A program made the translations under genes and the position numbers. The notes under the pieces were generated by a model, which was not told where the DNA came from, searched no databases, and saw only the letters and a program-made list of their open reading frames with translations. A DNA stretch of 64,000 nucleotides from Rhizobiaceae bacterium (GTDB lineage Bacteria; Pseudomonadota; Alphaproteobacteria; Rhizobiales; Rhizobiaceae), in NCBI GenBank assembly GCA_014238155.1, contig JABABQ010000063.1:1-64000 (forward strand). The letters are read 5' to 3'. Of this stretch, positions 37,529 to 48,107 are shown piece by piece; position 1 is the first letter of the stretch, and each line of letters opens with the position of its first letter.

Positions 37529-39877
37529 ATGTCAAACGATGCGCCAGTTCGCCTAAAGCATGTGGATCGGGGTGAAAAAACTGTCTACTGGCTGGCCCTG
37601 GTGCTGGTCATCGTGGGAATGTTGAATGCAATGCCCGGAATTCCGGGAATCGACGACGCATTCGCAGGATTTATGGGGTTCAAACACTTCACAATCCGAA
37701 AATATCCATACGAGTATTTTTATCCCGCCGCATTTGCAGTGATGATGGTGATTGTTGCGCTGAAACACTCGGTCTGGCGTGAATTTGCAGAGGCAACCCC
37801 AACTCGACGAATGTTGGGATTGGCGTTGGACATTGCGTTGATAGTCGCGGCGCTTGCGATTTCCCTAACCTACATGGTCGAGATCGAAGCAGTATGTCTG
37901 ATCGACCAAATCACCGGTGAGCGCGCAGAACTAATTGCCAAGAGCCTCGCTGAGGAACGTGAATTCGCCGAATTATACGGGTTACCCGTTCCGGATTCAG
38001 TCGAGGATCCTCAATGCATCAACACCACAGCAGGCTGGCTGGTGGCCATTATCGGGCTCTCGGTTATCGTTTTCCTTGCCTACAACGTCAAAGTGTGGGG
38101 GCTTCCCTTGGTCATGGTCGCCATTGCGATCGCCGCCTACACAATCATCACCGTGCTCGTCTGGTATGTTTACGGTGCAGACGACATCAACAAATATGTG
38201 ATGACCAAGCTAGGAGGTGAACCGCGCCTGCTCACCGACGGACGACCACGCCTGCATGATGCCTTGGTGAACAATTCTTCCGGTCTGCTGGGCCGGTTTA
38301 TGGATATCATCCTAAACACGGTTTTTCCCTATATCGTACTGGGAGGTCTATTCGGTGCGTCGGCTGGAGGCCAATCTCTGATCAAGCTGGCATTTTTGTG
38401 GACACGCAATCTGCGTGGTGGTCCGGCACATGCGGCAATTGTTTCCTCTGCAATGTTCGGCACCATTTCCGGCGGACCGGTCGTCAATGTGCTGTCTACC
38501 GGAGTGTTGACCATTCCCATGATGATCAAACGCGGTTTTTCGAAGGTTTTTGCCGGTGGCATGGAGGCCGCCGCATCCTCGGGCGGATCGATAATGCCAC
38601 CTGTGATGGGCGTCGCGGCATTTATTCTGGCGGCGCTGACTGCGGTTCCATATCGGGAAGTGATCATTGCTGCAGTCATTCCCGCGGTTGCCTATTTCAT
38701 TTGTTTGTTCCTTTCTGCGGTGTTTCAGTCGCGCAAACAGGGCATTGAAGCGCTCGGCGAGATTACAAAGGACATGATTTTGTCGCGTACCGACAAACTC
38801 AACCTGATAATGATTTTCGCTCCCATCTTGCTGATCCTGTTTTTATTGTTGACCCCCAAAGAGGCCATTGGTTGCGGTATCTTCGGCAGTCTGTTTGGGA
38901 TTCAGACCGTCGTGGAGAACGGTAACTGCCGAGCGGTCGATTTGCCATGGTTCTTTCAAATGCTGCAAAATTCCGCCGGAGATGCGGGCAGCGCAGGCTG
39001 GTGGGCGGTCTTGCTGTTGTGCTTCTTGTTGTTCATGGATGCCGGAATGCGAAAACAGCCCAGGCGCCTTCTGGATGCCCTTTCGGGATCTGGCGTTCTG
39101 GTCTCCACATTGTATTTGATGTTCCTGGCCGTTTCGATCATCGACTTCTGCCTTAATTTCACAGGTCTGTCCGACTTTATCGCACTGGATATATTGGGTT
39201 GGCTGCGATCGCTCGATCTGGGCGGCAGCGGATCTGGCGTATTTCAGTTTATCGCATTGCTAACGACGATGGCGTTGGCGGTGTTGCTTGGCATGGGAAT
39301 GCCGGCCGTTCCAGCATACATCAATGTGGCATTGTTGATGGGACCGGTGCTGGCGGGTTTGGGCCTTTCAATATTCACGGCACACATGTTTATCTTCTAT
39401 TTCGCCGTGGCATCGGCCATCACGCCTCCCGTTGCCATTGCCGCCTTCACCGCAGCCACGATCACCAAAGCGGAACCCATGGCAACAGGATTTTCGGCCG
39501 TTCGATCGGGTATCGTGATGTTCGTTATTCCGTTTGTTTTCGCGCTCAATCCCGAAATTCTGCTCATTGAGGCTGCCGTATTAGCTCCCGATTCCCTGGT
39601 ATCGTCGGAAAAATATTTGCCCGGTTATGATGGTGAACTGCATTTGGCAGCTCTGCTTTGGCTTCTGTTGCGGCTTGGAGGCGCCCTCTATCTGCTATCC
39701 AGCGCCCTGGCACGCTATGATCGTGTGGCTCTGTCACCTGTTGAATCCATTGTTCGACTGGCACTGGCCGCAGGCTTAATGTTTTCCAATCCGGTGATTC
39801 ATGGACCGGTAATTGTGCTGACCGTCGGATTGATTGCTCTTCACTTTTTGCGCAGCCGACCACCCGCTGAAGCATAG
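37529..39877 (+). CDS. fused TRAP transporter permease (4TM/12TM)
   Basis: Start MSNDAPVRLKH at 37529; TRAP signature region AAIVSSAMFGTISGGPVVNVLSTGVLTIPMMIKRGFSKVFAGGMEAAASSGGSIMPPVMG. Confidence 0.93.
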   Translation: MSNDAPVRLKHVDRGEKTVYWLALVLVIVGMLNAMPGIPGIDDAFAGFMGFKHFTIRKYPYEYFYPAAFAVMMVIVALKHSVWREFAEATPTRRMLGLALDIALIVAALAISLTYMVEIEAVCLIDQITGERAELIAKSLAEEREFAELYGLPVPDSVEDPQCINTTAGWLVAIIGLSVIVFLAYNVKVWGLPLVMVAIAIAAYTIITVLVWYVYGADDINKYVMTKLGGEPRLLTDGRPRLHDALVNNSSGLLGRFMDIILNTVFPYIVLGGLFGASAGGQSLIKLAFLWTRNLRGGPAHAAIVSSAMFGTISGGPVVNVLSTGVLTIPMMIKRGFSKVFAGGMEAAASSGGSIMPPVMGVAAFILAALTAVPYREVIIAAVIPAVAYFICLFLSAVFQSRKQGIEALGEITKDMILSRTDKLNLIMIFAPILLILFLLLTPKEAIGCGIFGSLFGIQTVVENGNCRAVDLPWFFQMLQNSAGDAGSAGWWAVLLLCFLLFMDAGMRKQPRRLLDALSGSGVLVSTLYLMFLAVSIIDFCLNFTGLSDFIALDILGWLRSLDLGGSGSGVFQFIALLTTMALAVLLGMGMPAVPAYINVALLMGPVLAGLGLSIFTAHMFIFYFAVASAITPPVAIAAFTAATITKAEPMATGFSAVRSGIVMFVIPFVFALNPEILLIEAAVLAPDSLVSSEKYLPGYDGELHLAALLWLLLRLGGALYLLSSALARYDRVALSPVESIVRLALAAGLMFSNPVIHGPVIVLTVGLIALHFLRSRPPAEA

Positions 39878-40027
39878 TCGGCTGATCGGGACTTCACACA
39901 CGCCAACAGTGCAAAATCAGCAAGATTGACGGCCTTTGGTATCAACTTTCCATACTAATCAACATCATGGGCTGGACAACTCGCGATGTTGAGTGAAAAC
40001 TGAACGCAATTCAGGGAGGATGTATTT

Positions 40028-41017
40028 ATGAGATTTTTGAAACTGATTACCGCTGCAAGTATTGCAATGGGCACTTTCTCGGTGGTTCAGGCATCGGCCA
40101 AGGAACTATCGCTTGCCTATTTCATGGGGCCTAAACACCCGATGAACCGTGGGGTATTCACGCCATTTGGTGAAAGGTTGAAGGAAGTTTCCGGTGGCGC
40201 GCTGACGGTCAAGCAATATGCTGGTGGAGCGCTCAACAAGGTTCCCCCAAAACAATATTCGATACTGCTTGATAATGTCGCCGACATCGTATTTACACTG
40301 CCCGGTTATACAGCGGACGTGTTTCCGCAAACCAATGTGGTTGGTCTGCCTGGTGTATGCGACACGGCGCTCGAATGCACGCAAGGCATGAACCGGGCAA
40401 AATCCAAACTGGAAAAAGAGTTTAACGCCAAGGTTCTGGCGCTGTGGTCCAATGCCCCTCCGGTGTTGATCACAAAGGACAAGCCGGTAACAAAATTGTC
40501 CGATATTCAGGGCATGAAAATTCGCGTTACGTCAAAAAGCGACGTTCCATTTGTTGAAGCACTGGGAGCGTCTGCCGTGGCTCAGCCGGTGACCCAGATC
40601 AACCAGAATCTGGCAAATGGAGTCATTGACGCGATCATGATCGATTCATCTGCGGTGCGGTCGTTTAAGCTGCATGAACCCGCCAACTACGTGACCACGT
40701 GGTTTCCGGGTTCCGGCTCAGCATTCGCGTTGCTGATGAATTTGGATGTCTACAATGGTCTGACTGATCAGGAGAAAGCCTGGGTTGATGAAGCCTCTGG
40801 TCCTGAACTCGCCCTGGGCGGCGGTCGCATGTATGACAAGGCGTCTGCTGGCGGTATGAAACTTGCCGCCGAGAGTGGCAATAAGCTGTTGGAATGGGAT
40901 TCCGGCGAGCGCGAAAAAATTCAGGCGCTGATCGATCAGGCGATGGCCGGTATGGCCGGCAACAAAGTGGGTGACAGCACCATTGGCGATGTCATCAAAC
41001 TGATGAAGGGGCAATAG
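40028..41017 (+). CDS. dctP: TRAP transporter solute-binding protein (DctP family)
   Basis: Signal peptide; FMGPKHPMNRGVFTPFGERLKEVSGG...DIQGMKIRVTSKSDVPFVEALGASAV. Confidence 0.92.
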   Translation: MRFLKLITAASIAMGTFSVVQASAKELSLAYFMGPKHPMNRGVFTPFGERLKEVSGGALTVKQYAGGALNKVPPKQYSILLDNVADIVFTLPGYTADVFPQTNVVGLPGVCDTALECTQGMNRAKSKLEKEFNAKVLALWSNAPPVLITKDKPVTKLSDIQGMKIRVTSKSDVPFVEALGASAVAQPVTQINQNLANGVIDAIMIDSSAVRSFKLHEPANYVTTWFPGSGSAFALLMNLDVYNGLTDQEKAWVDEASGPELALGGGRMYDKASAGGMKLAAESGNKLLEWDSGEREKIQALIDQAMAGMAGNKVGDSTIGDVIKLMKGQ

Positions 41018-41043
41018 ACGGCACCTTTTGAGGTCACCTCCCA

Positions 41044-41565
41044 ATGGAAGGAAAACTGAATTGGATCGACAGGCAGCTCGGTCGATTGACCGGGCTGTTT
41101 GCGCTGGTCGGGTCACTCGGCGTGATGACGTTGATGATCATTATCATGATCGCGGTAATCTGGCGCTATGGCATTAACAATCCGATTTTTGGCATTGGCG
41201 ACTTGTCGGTGTTGGTTCTGTCGGTGGTTGCCGCCGCTTCTGTGATTTTTGGCGCGCGCAACAATGCCCATATCAGCATTGATATCATATCGCGTTTTTT
41301 TGGCTGGAAGGTTATCCGGTTTACCGATGCGCTGATGCGATTGCTGACTATCGGCATTCTTGCCACAGCCACTTACGCGCTGGTTACCAAGTCCTGTGGC
41401 TTCGAAAAAGGCTGCATAACTGAAAATCTCAGCATCGTGCATCGGCCCTTCTATTATCTGCTGGCTGTTTCGATGGGTCTGTTTACGCTGCAGGTCGTTC
41501 TGGAATTATTGCGCGGGCTGGTTCGCTTCAATGTTCCGCCTCATGAGCAATCGGGGGATGACTGA
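41044..41565 (+). CDS. dctQ: TRAP transporter small permease (DctQ)
   Basis: 173-aa, four predicted TMs, between dctP and dctM. Confidence 0.9.
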   Translation: MEGKLNWIDRQLGRLTGLFALVGSLGVMTLMIIIMIAVIWRYGINNPIFGIGDLSVLVLSVVAAASVIFGARNNAHISIDIISRFFGWKVIRFTDALMRLLTIGILATATYALVTKSCGFEKGCITENLSIVHRPFYYLLAVSMGLFTLQVVLELLRGLVRFNVPPHEQSGDD

Positions 41566-42869
41566 TGGACGGATCAACGCTGGCGTTTTTAGGGTTTGCC
41601 GCTCTATTCGTCTTGTTGTTCATCCGCATGCCGGTGGGTTTGGCGATGATGCTGGTCGGCACGGTTGGAATTTATTTTATCCGTCCGCCGGCGGCGATAC
41701 CCAAACTGGCTGGCGAAATATTCAGTGAAGCGGCAAACTATCCGCTGACCATCATTCCTCTGTTCGTGTTGATGGGTAACTTAGCGGGTGTGTCGGGCAT
41801 GAGCCGTGACTTATACGATGCAGCTCACTCCTGGTTTGGCCATCGAAGGGGAGGCCTTGCTTCAGCGACGGTCGTGGGGTGTGCCGGCTTTTCGGCGCTC
41901 TCCGGATCGTCGCTGGCAGCAGCTTTGACCATGGGACGCGTCGCGTTGCCAGAAATGAAGCGCTACAATTACGATAGTGGTTTGGCGACAGGAGCCATCG
42001 CCGCGGGCGGTACATTGGGAATTTTGATCCCACCATCTGCTGGATTTGTTGTCTATGCCATATTGACCGAAGAAAGCATCGGCCGGTTATTTTTGGCCGG
42101 CGTTTTGCCGGGCATATTGTTGACCATCCTGTTCGTCATAGCGATTACCATTGTTGTTTGGAGAGACCCGGCCAAAGCACCGCAATCAGCCTCCGCAGTA
42201 CCTCTTGGTGAACGTTTGCGCGCGATGGGTAAAGCTGGTTGGATTTTGGGGATCATCATCCTGACAATCGGTGGCATTTACACCGGGGTATTTTCTGCCG
42301 TTGAAGCTGCGGGCATTGGCGCGGCGCTGGCTTTTGTCGTCACCTTTATTCGCGGTGCGATCAACTGGACCAATATGGTGGATGTATTTACGACAACTCT
42401 GCGGGCATCCGGTACCCTGTTTCTGATCCTGTTCGGGGCGTTTGTGTTCAAATCATTTGTCGGTTTTACAGGTGTTACTTTTGCTTTGGCCGATTGGGTC
42501 GAAAATCAGGGATTCAGCGGCACTCAGATCGTGATTGCCTTCCTGTTCATGTTCATTGTCATGGGCACCTTCATGGAAGGTTTTGCCATATTGGTTTTGA
42601 CCGTCCCGTTGCTACAACCCATTCTGGAACCGTTGGGGATCAACATGATCTGGTTTGGCGTGTTGATGGTGATTGTGCTGGAGATGGGGCTCATCTCCCC
42701 CCCCGTCGGTGTCAATGTTTTTGTCGTCAAAGGTATCGCGCCAGACGTCCCGTTATCAACGATTTTCAGAGGCATTTGGCCATTCTGGTTTGCCATGCTG
42801 GCCTGCGTGACGTTGTTGGTGGTGTTTCCGCAAATTGCATTGTTTCTGCCTAATACGATGTTTGACTGA
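41565..42869 (+). CDS. dctM: TRAP transporter large permease (DctM)
   Basis: LFVLMGNLAGVSGMSRDLYDAAHSWFGHRRGGLASATVVGCAGFSALSGSSLA...AAGGTLGILIPPS. Confidence 0.95.
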   Translation: MDGSTLAFLGFAALFVLLFIRMPVGLAMMLVGTVGIYFIRPPAAIPKLAGEIFSEAANYPLTIIPLFVLMGNLAGVSGMSRDLYDAAHSWFGHRRGGLASATVVGCAGFSALSGSSLAAALTMGRVALPEMKRYNYDSGLATGAIAAGGTLGILIPPSAGFVVYAILTEESIGRLFLAGVLPGILLTILFVIAITIVVWRDPAKAPQSASAVPLGERLRAMGKAGWILGIIILTIGGIYTGVFSAVEAAGIGAALAFVVTFIRGAINWTNMVDVFTTTLRASGTLFLILFGAFVFKSFVGFTGVTFALADWVENQGFSGTQIVIAFLFMFIVMGTFMEGFAILVLTVPLLQPILEPLGINMIWFGVLMVIVLEMGLISPPVGVNVFVVKGIAPDVPLSTIFRGIWPFWFAMLACVTLLVVFPQIALFLPNTMFD

Positions 42870-42895
42870 CCCTGGACGGTATCGGTAGGCTGCCT

Positions 42896-44029
42896 TTACA
42901 AGTCCTGTTTGAACTCGACCACCAGTGAGCGAACGACCTGCTGCAAGGCTTCCTTTTCATCGGCTCCCGACTTTAACGCGTGCTGATAAACTTCAACCTG
43001 CCTGTCGGCGCTTGTTCCGGCCTGCAAAATGCTCGCTGCGCTGTTAAGTTCGTCGACACAGTTGAGCGCCTGGGCCTGGGGCAGAAGCAACTCAATCAGT
43101 TCATGCAGCAATTCACCGAAAGATACGACTTCGCCACGGCCAAAATCGATCAGTCCTTCCGACATGCCATAGCGTTGGGCCCGCCACCTGTTCTCCTCAA
43201 TCAAAAAGCGATCATATTCGCGCCAGCGCTGATTGCTGCGCCGAAGACAAAACAACATCCGAAACAAACATTGTGTGATGGCTGCTATGGCAATTGTGTC
43301 GTTAAGGCGCGGCGAGACATCGCAGATACGAGATTCCAGCGTGGGAAATCTTGCTGAAGGCCGAAGGTCCCACCAAATTTTGGTGGCATCTTCAATTGTC
43401 CCGGAGCCGATGATGGTCTGAACTGATCGTTCATATTCGGCAAAGCTTGAAAAATTTGGCGGAATGCCGGTGCGCGGCAGATTGTCAAATACAGTGAGTC
43501 GATAGGATCGCAACCCCGTTTCGCGTCCTTCCCAAAATGGCGAAGAAGTTGAAAGCGCCAGAAGGTGTGGCAGAAAATATGAAAACTGATTGAGAAGGTC
43601 GGCACGCAAATCGTCATTGTCGAGACCAACATGCACATGCATGCCGCAAATCAACATCCGGCGAGCGACACCTGCCAGGTCCTTTTCAAGCGCCCGATAA
43701 CGTTCTTTGTCGGTAAAGCTTTGTTCCTGCCATTTGGCAAACGGATGGGTGGATACAGCCAGTGGGGCCAAACCAAATTTTTCGGACACTTCTGAAATTG
43801 TTCGCCGCAGATGACTTAAGTCGGTTTTGGCTTCACCGACGGTCTTGCAAACGCCCGTTCCAACCTCAATCTGACATTGCAGAAATTCAGGGCTGACCTT
43901 GTTTTCCAGTCTTTCAACGCATTCATTCATCAAGGCATCGGGAGCAGCGGCAAGATCCAGCGTCTCCAGATCGACCAGCAAGTATTCTTCTTCAATGCCG
44001 AGTGAAAAACTCGGTTCCTGTATTGTCAT
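42896..44029 (-). CDS. YbdK-family carboxylate-amine ligase (GCS2-like)
   Basis: [61 protein letters not shown]. Confidence 0.92.
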   Translation of the reverse strand: MTIQEPSFSLGIEEEYLLVDLETLDLAAAPDALMNECVERLENKVSPEFLQCQIEVGTGVCKTVGEAKTDLSHLRRTISEVSEKFGLAPLAVSTHPFAKWQEQSFTDKERYRALEKDLAGVARRMLICGMHVHVGLDNDDLRADLLNQFSYFLPHLLALSTSSPFWEGRETGLRSYRLTVFDNLPRTGIPPNFSSFAEYERSVQTIIGSGTIEDATKIWWDLRPSARFPTLESRICDVSPRLNDTIAIAAITQCLFRMLFCLRRSNQRWREYDRFLIEENRWRAQRYGMSEGLIDFGRGEVVSFGELLHELIELLLPQAQALNCVDELNSAASILQAGTSADRQVEVYQHALKSGADEKEALQQVVRSLVVEFKQDL

Positions 44030-44136
44030 GCAGAAAGTCTGCCAAATTCAGGGTGTTAAAGGCAACTAAAATTTTTAGTCTTTGGTTTAAATCCAGGATC
44101 GATTTTGGGACACCGAAAGATTTGTCGACCAGAAAA

Positions 44137-46386
44137 TTATTTGGATGTGGCCACGTATACCCCATCCCAATCGCGGCCAGGTGGGTTTTCGCGAAATTCA
44201 ATGATGCGTGTTTCGTACATGAACAGATATGTATCGAGGTCGATGTCGGCCAGATCGGTTTGATCCTTCATCAATTCTATGAGAGCACCAGCCGTTTCCC
44301 AGTCCTGATCGCGATAGGCATTCAACATGGATTTATTCAGGCGTTTTAACTCCTGAAAATCTTCGTTCTCCAACTGATCAGAGTCTCCAAACAGGCCATG
44401 CACGGTTTCTGGTTCCAACTTGCCCTTAACCCGCAGCCGATCAATTTCCAGCGTTGCCATCTCGTCCTGAACATAGGAGGCGGTGTTTTGCCCCAGAATT
44501 ATCAAAACCCCGTAGGGTTTGGATTGTCCTTCAAGGCGTGAAGCAAGATTCACCGGATCGCCGAGGCAAGTATAGTCGAAACGCAATTCACTGCCCATAT
44601 TTCCCACGACACAGTCACCGCTATTGATGCCAATGCCGATATTGATGTGGTGCAATATGCCACGCTCGCTTTCGTCCTCAATGGCCGCCCATTCTTCGGC
44701 TTTTTGCTTGTTCAGTTCACCGACATTGCGCAACATTTCCAAAGCCGCAAGACAGGAGGACCGGGCGTGTTGCTGGTGAGCAACCGGCGCATTCCAAAAT
44801 GCCATCACGGCGTCACCCATGAATTTGTCGATAGTGCCGTTATGTTTGAGAATAGCGTTGGAAAGAACTGTCAAAAACTCGTTCATCAACACGGTCAGTC
44901 CTTGCGGGTTTTCCTTGAAACTCTCCGAGATTGCGGTGAACCCGCGAACATCACTGAACAATATGGACAATTCGCGCGTTTCTCCGCCCAGCGACAGCCC
45001 CTCGGGGCTGTCTGCGAGTTCGCTAACCAGGTCTGGCGAAACATATTGACCAAACGCGCTGCGAATTTCTCGCCGCCTTCTTTCTTCGCGCAGATAATTG
45101 AAAGTCGCCAAGATAATGAAAATCACCACCACTGTAACGGATGGAAAAACCGGATCGATCAGCAGTCGAAAATTTGCAAAGGCATAATATGACCCACCTA
45201 CATAGGATAAAACGACAAGTGCCGCAAAGATGAAGGCCCAGGTAGCATTGAGCAACGGTACAAATGCAATTGCCAGCAGCCCGACAACCAAAATAGTCAG
45301 CAGTTCCACAGCAATAGCATAATTTGGACGCACCAACATCTGATTGGAAAGGATGTTTTCAATTACCTGAGCGTGAATTTCCACGCCGGCCATCAGACTG
45401 CCCATCGGGGTGGCCCGAAAATCTTCCAGCCCAATGGCGGACGTACCGACCAGAATGAGATGGCCGCGCAATCTGCTTGGATCCACTTTGCCATCAATGA
45501 AATCGACCGCTGACACAAAACGCGACGCTGCCGTCGGGGTAAAGTACGGCCACACCGTTGCCGTACGGTCGGTCGCAATCAGCAGCCGACCAACTTTAAT
45601 AGCGTTGACCCCGGCCTCGTCAGAACGCACTGCAAATGCGCGGCTGCCCGTGGCAATGCGCAGCAATTCAGCCGACAGGGAGAGCCGTAATTTGCCATCA
45701 ATTTGAAACAACAGGGGGACATGACGGAACACTCCATCCTCATCTGGAATGACAGTGAATACCCCTCGGCCGACAGCTGATTCTTCCAACATCGGCAGAT
45801 TTTGCACAATTGCCGGGTAATTCGGCAGGAAGGGTCGTGGGTCAGGACCCAAAAAGGCGTGTGGCATATCTTCAATTTCAGTTGTCCCGTTCTGATCGAT
45901 ATCGCTTTGGCTGCGCACGCTGGTCTGACCCAGAACGACGCGCGACTTTTTGATGGAATTGGCAAAAACGCGATCGTTTGACGGCAGACTGGTCAATGCC
46001 TGCTTGATGTCCTTGGTCAAATTCTGATTGTCGGAAGCTACTTTGTCGGGTGACAATCTGTCCGGTTCTGCAAAAACAATATCGAAACCAACAACAATCG
46101 CACCGGCCGCATCAAGCTTGTCGACCAATTCGGCCAGCTTCGTACGTGGCCAGGGCCATTGACCCATTTTGCGAATACTGTCTTCATTGATATCCAGGAT
46201 GGCGACTGGTTGAGGTTGATACACCCGGGGCTTCATTCGCTGATAGGCATCAAAAGACTGAGCCCGCGATACTTTCACCAGAGTCGGGTCAATGATTCGC
46301 AGCGCAACCAACCCAATCAATGCGATCAGGGCAACGAGTCGGCCAAAACCAAATTTTTTCAACTTCCCAACCCGCTCGCTCCCCAA
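44137..46386 (-). CDS. CHASE2-domain class III adenylate/guanylate cyclase
   Basis: N-terminal CHASE2 (RVYQPQPVAILDINEDSIRKMGQWPWPRTKLAELVDKL...), three TMs, then LSILFSDVRGFTAISE...KFMGDAVMAFWNAP...GINSGDCVVGNMGS. Confidence 0.94.
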   Translation of the reverse strand: MGSERVGKLKKFGFGRLVALIALIGLVALRIIDPTLVKVSRAQSFDAYQRMKPRVYQPQPVAILDINEDSIRKMGQWPWPRTKLAELVDKLDAAGAIVVGFDIVFAEPDRLSPDKVASDNQNLTKDIKQALTSLPSNDRVFANSIKKSRVVLGQTSVRSQSDIDQNGTTEIEDMPHAFLGPDPRPFLPNYPAIVQNLPMLEESAVGRGVFTVIPDEDGVFRHVPLLFQIDGKLRLSLSAELLRIATGSRAFAVRSDEAGVNAIKVGRLLIATDRTATVWPYFTPTAASRFVSAVDFIDGKVDPSRLRGHLILVGTSAIGLEDFRATPMGSLMAGVEIHAQVIENILSNQMLVRPNYAIAVELLTILVVGLLAIAFVPLLNATWAFIFAALVVLSYVGGSYYAFANFRLLIDPVFPSVTVVVIFIILATFNYLREERRRREIRSAFGQYVSPDLVSELADSPEGLSLGGETRELSILFSDVRGFTAISESFKENPQGLTVLMNEFLTVLSNAILKHNGTIDKFMGDAVMAFWNAPVAHQQHARSSCLAALEMLRNVGELNKQKAEEWAAIEDESERGILHHINIGIGINSGDCVVGNMGSELRFDYTCLGDPVNLASRLEGQSKPYGVLIILGQNTASYVQDEMATLEIDRLRVKGKLEPETVHGLFGDSDQLENEDFQELKRLNKSMLNAYRDQDWETAGALIELMKDQTDLADIDLDTYLFMYETRIIEFRENPPGRDWDGVYVATSK

Positions 46387-46613
46387 AACTCTTAAAAAAG
46401 TCTAGAACCTGACGGCCAAAACACAAGATAATCTTTACCATAAATTTACTTATCTTTATTTCACGCTGGTATTGTGGTACTGAGTCGTGCGGTTGGGTAC
46501 TGAATGATTTATTCAATTATCAGGCTCTTTATTGGGAATAGTTGCACTGATTCGCAACAAACGATTGATAGGAGTCGTAAGTCGGTATTCTGGTCCAGTT
46601 GGCTGCATTGTAT

Positions 46614-46628
46614 CACGATATTATCGTG
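46614..46628. promoter_or_regulatory. palindromic operator candidate upstream of the type I secretion operon
   Basis: cacgata-t-tatcgtg, 7-bp perfect arms, about 40 nt upstream of the 46669 start codon. Confidence 0.35.
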
Positions 46629-46668
46629 GTCGCGGACACCGAGGATTGGAATCTGCAGCTAGATCACG

Positions 46669-48057
46669 ATGAGCAGTTGGCCTTCCATAAAATATTTGTT
46701 CGTTGCCATGTCGATGACATGTGCAGTGCCCTTGCACGCAATGTCGTTGAAACAGGCCGTTGAAAATGCAGTACATGACAACCCCAGAGTCAAAGCTGCA
46801 CAGGCCAGCCGTCGAGCCACGGACCATGTGCTGACGCAGGCCAAAAGGCGTTATTTCCCGGAAATCAATCTTAGTGCGGAGATCGGCGCAGAAATAGTCG
46901 ATCGCCCAATGTCATTTGGGCCGCTTGAAAACAAAATCTGGTATAATCGACGCAGAGCGACTGCAACGATCAGTCAGATTCTGTTTGATGGATTCGACCG
47001 GGCCAATGATGTTTATCGGTCGCAAGCCCGCATTTCTGCAGCTTCCCAAAAAATCCTTGCCCGTTCGGAGTCGGTGGCTCTGGCGGCGATAGAGGCCTAT
47101 ATAGACGTCGCTCGTCATACCAGACTGATTGGATTGGCAAATCAAAACGTAAGTCGGCATCGCAAACTGTTGGAAATCGTTCAGACCAGGGTTCGCGGTG
47201 GGCGAAATTCTGAAGGCGATCTCGACCAAACACGCGAGCGCCTGCAGGCAGCTTTGGCATTGGTTTCTCAAATTCGTTCAGCTCGGGACATTTCGGTCGC
47301 AAAATTCAGGAATGAAGTCGGCTTGGCGCCACGCAAACTTCGTCGAGTCAAAACTCCTGCAAATCCATACAAATCTACCATGTATGCATTGCGAGCTGCG
47401 ATCGACAACAATCCGCGCCTGGCAGCTCTTCGCCATGAGATTGACGCTGCTGGATTTAAAACCGAACAATCGCGTTCATCGCTTTATCCGACAGTCTCAT
47501 TGGAAGCCAGCGCCACACGCGGTGAAGATCTGGATGGCACTGCCGATCGTTCAAACGATTTTCGAGGCGTGGTGATGATGCGCTGGAAATTGTTTGACGG
47601 TGGTGTGCGCAGGGCTCGCATTGAAGAACAGACCGAACGCGAATTTGTCAAAATCGCCGAATACGACACAATGACCAGACAATTGGGACAAGCCATTGAG
47701 ATCGCCTGGTCGCGTATCCACGAAGGCAGCCGGCAGGTCCGGGCCAAGACTGAACAATTGCGTCAGACCAGGAAGGTGGTCGCATCCTACCGTCGGGAGT
47801 ACGAAGCCGACAAACGCAGTCTTCTGGACGTTCTGGACGCTGAGAACACGCGGTTTGCCATTGAGTTTGATTTGTCCAACATATCTTCGATCCGTAAATT
47901 CGCCGCCTATCAATTGCTTGGGCATACCGGAAATCTGTTGGCGACGTTGGATATTTCGAGACCTCAGGGTAGTGATACTACGCCAAATTCCTTGGTCCGG
48001 TCCAGCTCTCGCAATTCGTTTCGCTCATTTGTTATTCCACCGCTCAGTCAGGATTGA
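46669..48057 (+). CDS. TolC-family type I secretion outer membrane protein
   Basis: MSLKQAVENAVHDNPRVKAAQASRRATDHVLTQAKRRYFPEINLSAEIG; TolC-like duplicated repeat architecture. Confidence 0.92.
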   Translation: MSSWPSIKYLFVAMSMTCAVPLHAMSLKQAVENAVHDNPRVKAAQASRRATDHVLTQAKRRYFPEINLSAEIGAEIVDRPMSFGPLENKIWYNRRRATATISQILFDGFDRANDVYRSQARISAASQKILARSESVALAAIEAYIDVARHTRLIGLANQNVSRHRKLLEIVQTRVRGGRNSEGDLDQTRERLQAALALVSQIRSARDISVAKFRNEVGLAPRKLRRVKTPANPYKSTMYALRAAIDNNPRLAALRHEIDAAGFKTEQSRSSLYPTVSLEASATRGEDLDGTADRSNDFRGVVMMRWKLFDGGVRRARIEEQTEREFVKIAEYDTMTRQLGQAIEIAWSRIHEGSRQVRAKTEQLRQTRKVVASYRREYEADKRSLLDVLDAENTRFAIEFDLSNISSIRKFAAYQLLGHTGNLLATLDISRPQGSDTTPNSLVRSSSRNSFRSFVIPPLSQD

Positions 48058-48107
48058 GTTGGGCGTGATTTGAATCCAAACGGTTGATGTGAGAACCTGG
48101 AGAGCGA

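Noticed and set aside
44647-45192. 181-aa + strand ORF opposite the adenylate cyclase
   Set aside because: Shadow of the cyclase coding frame; no RBS or domain seen.
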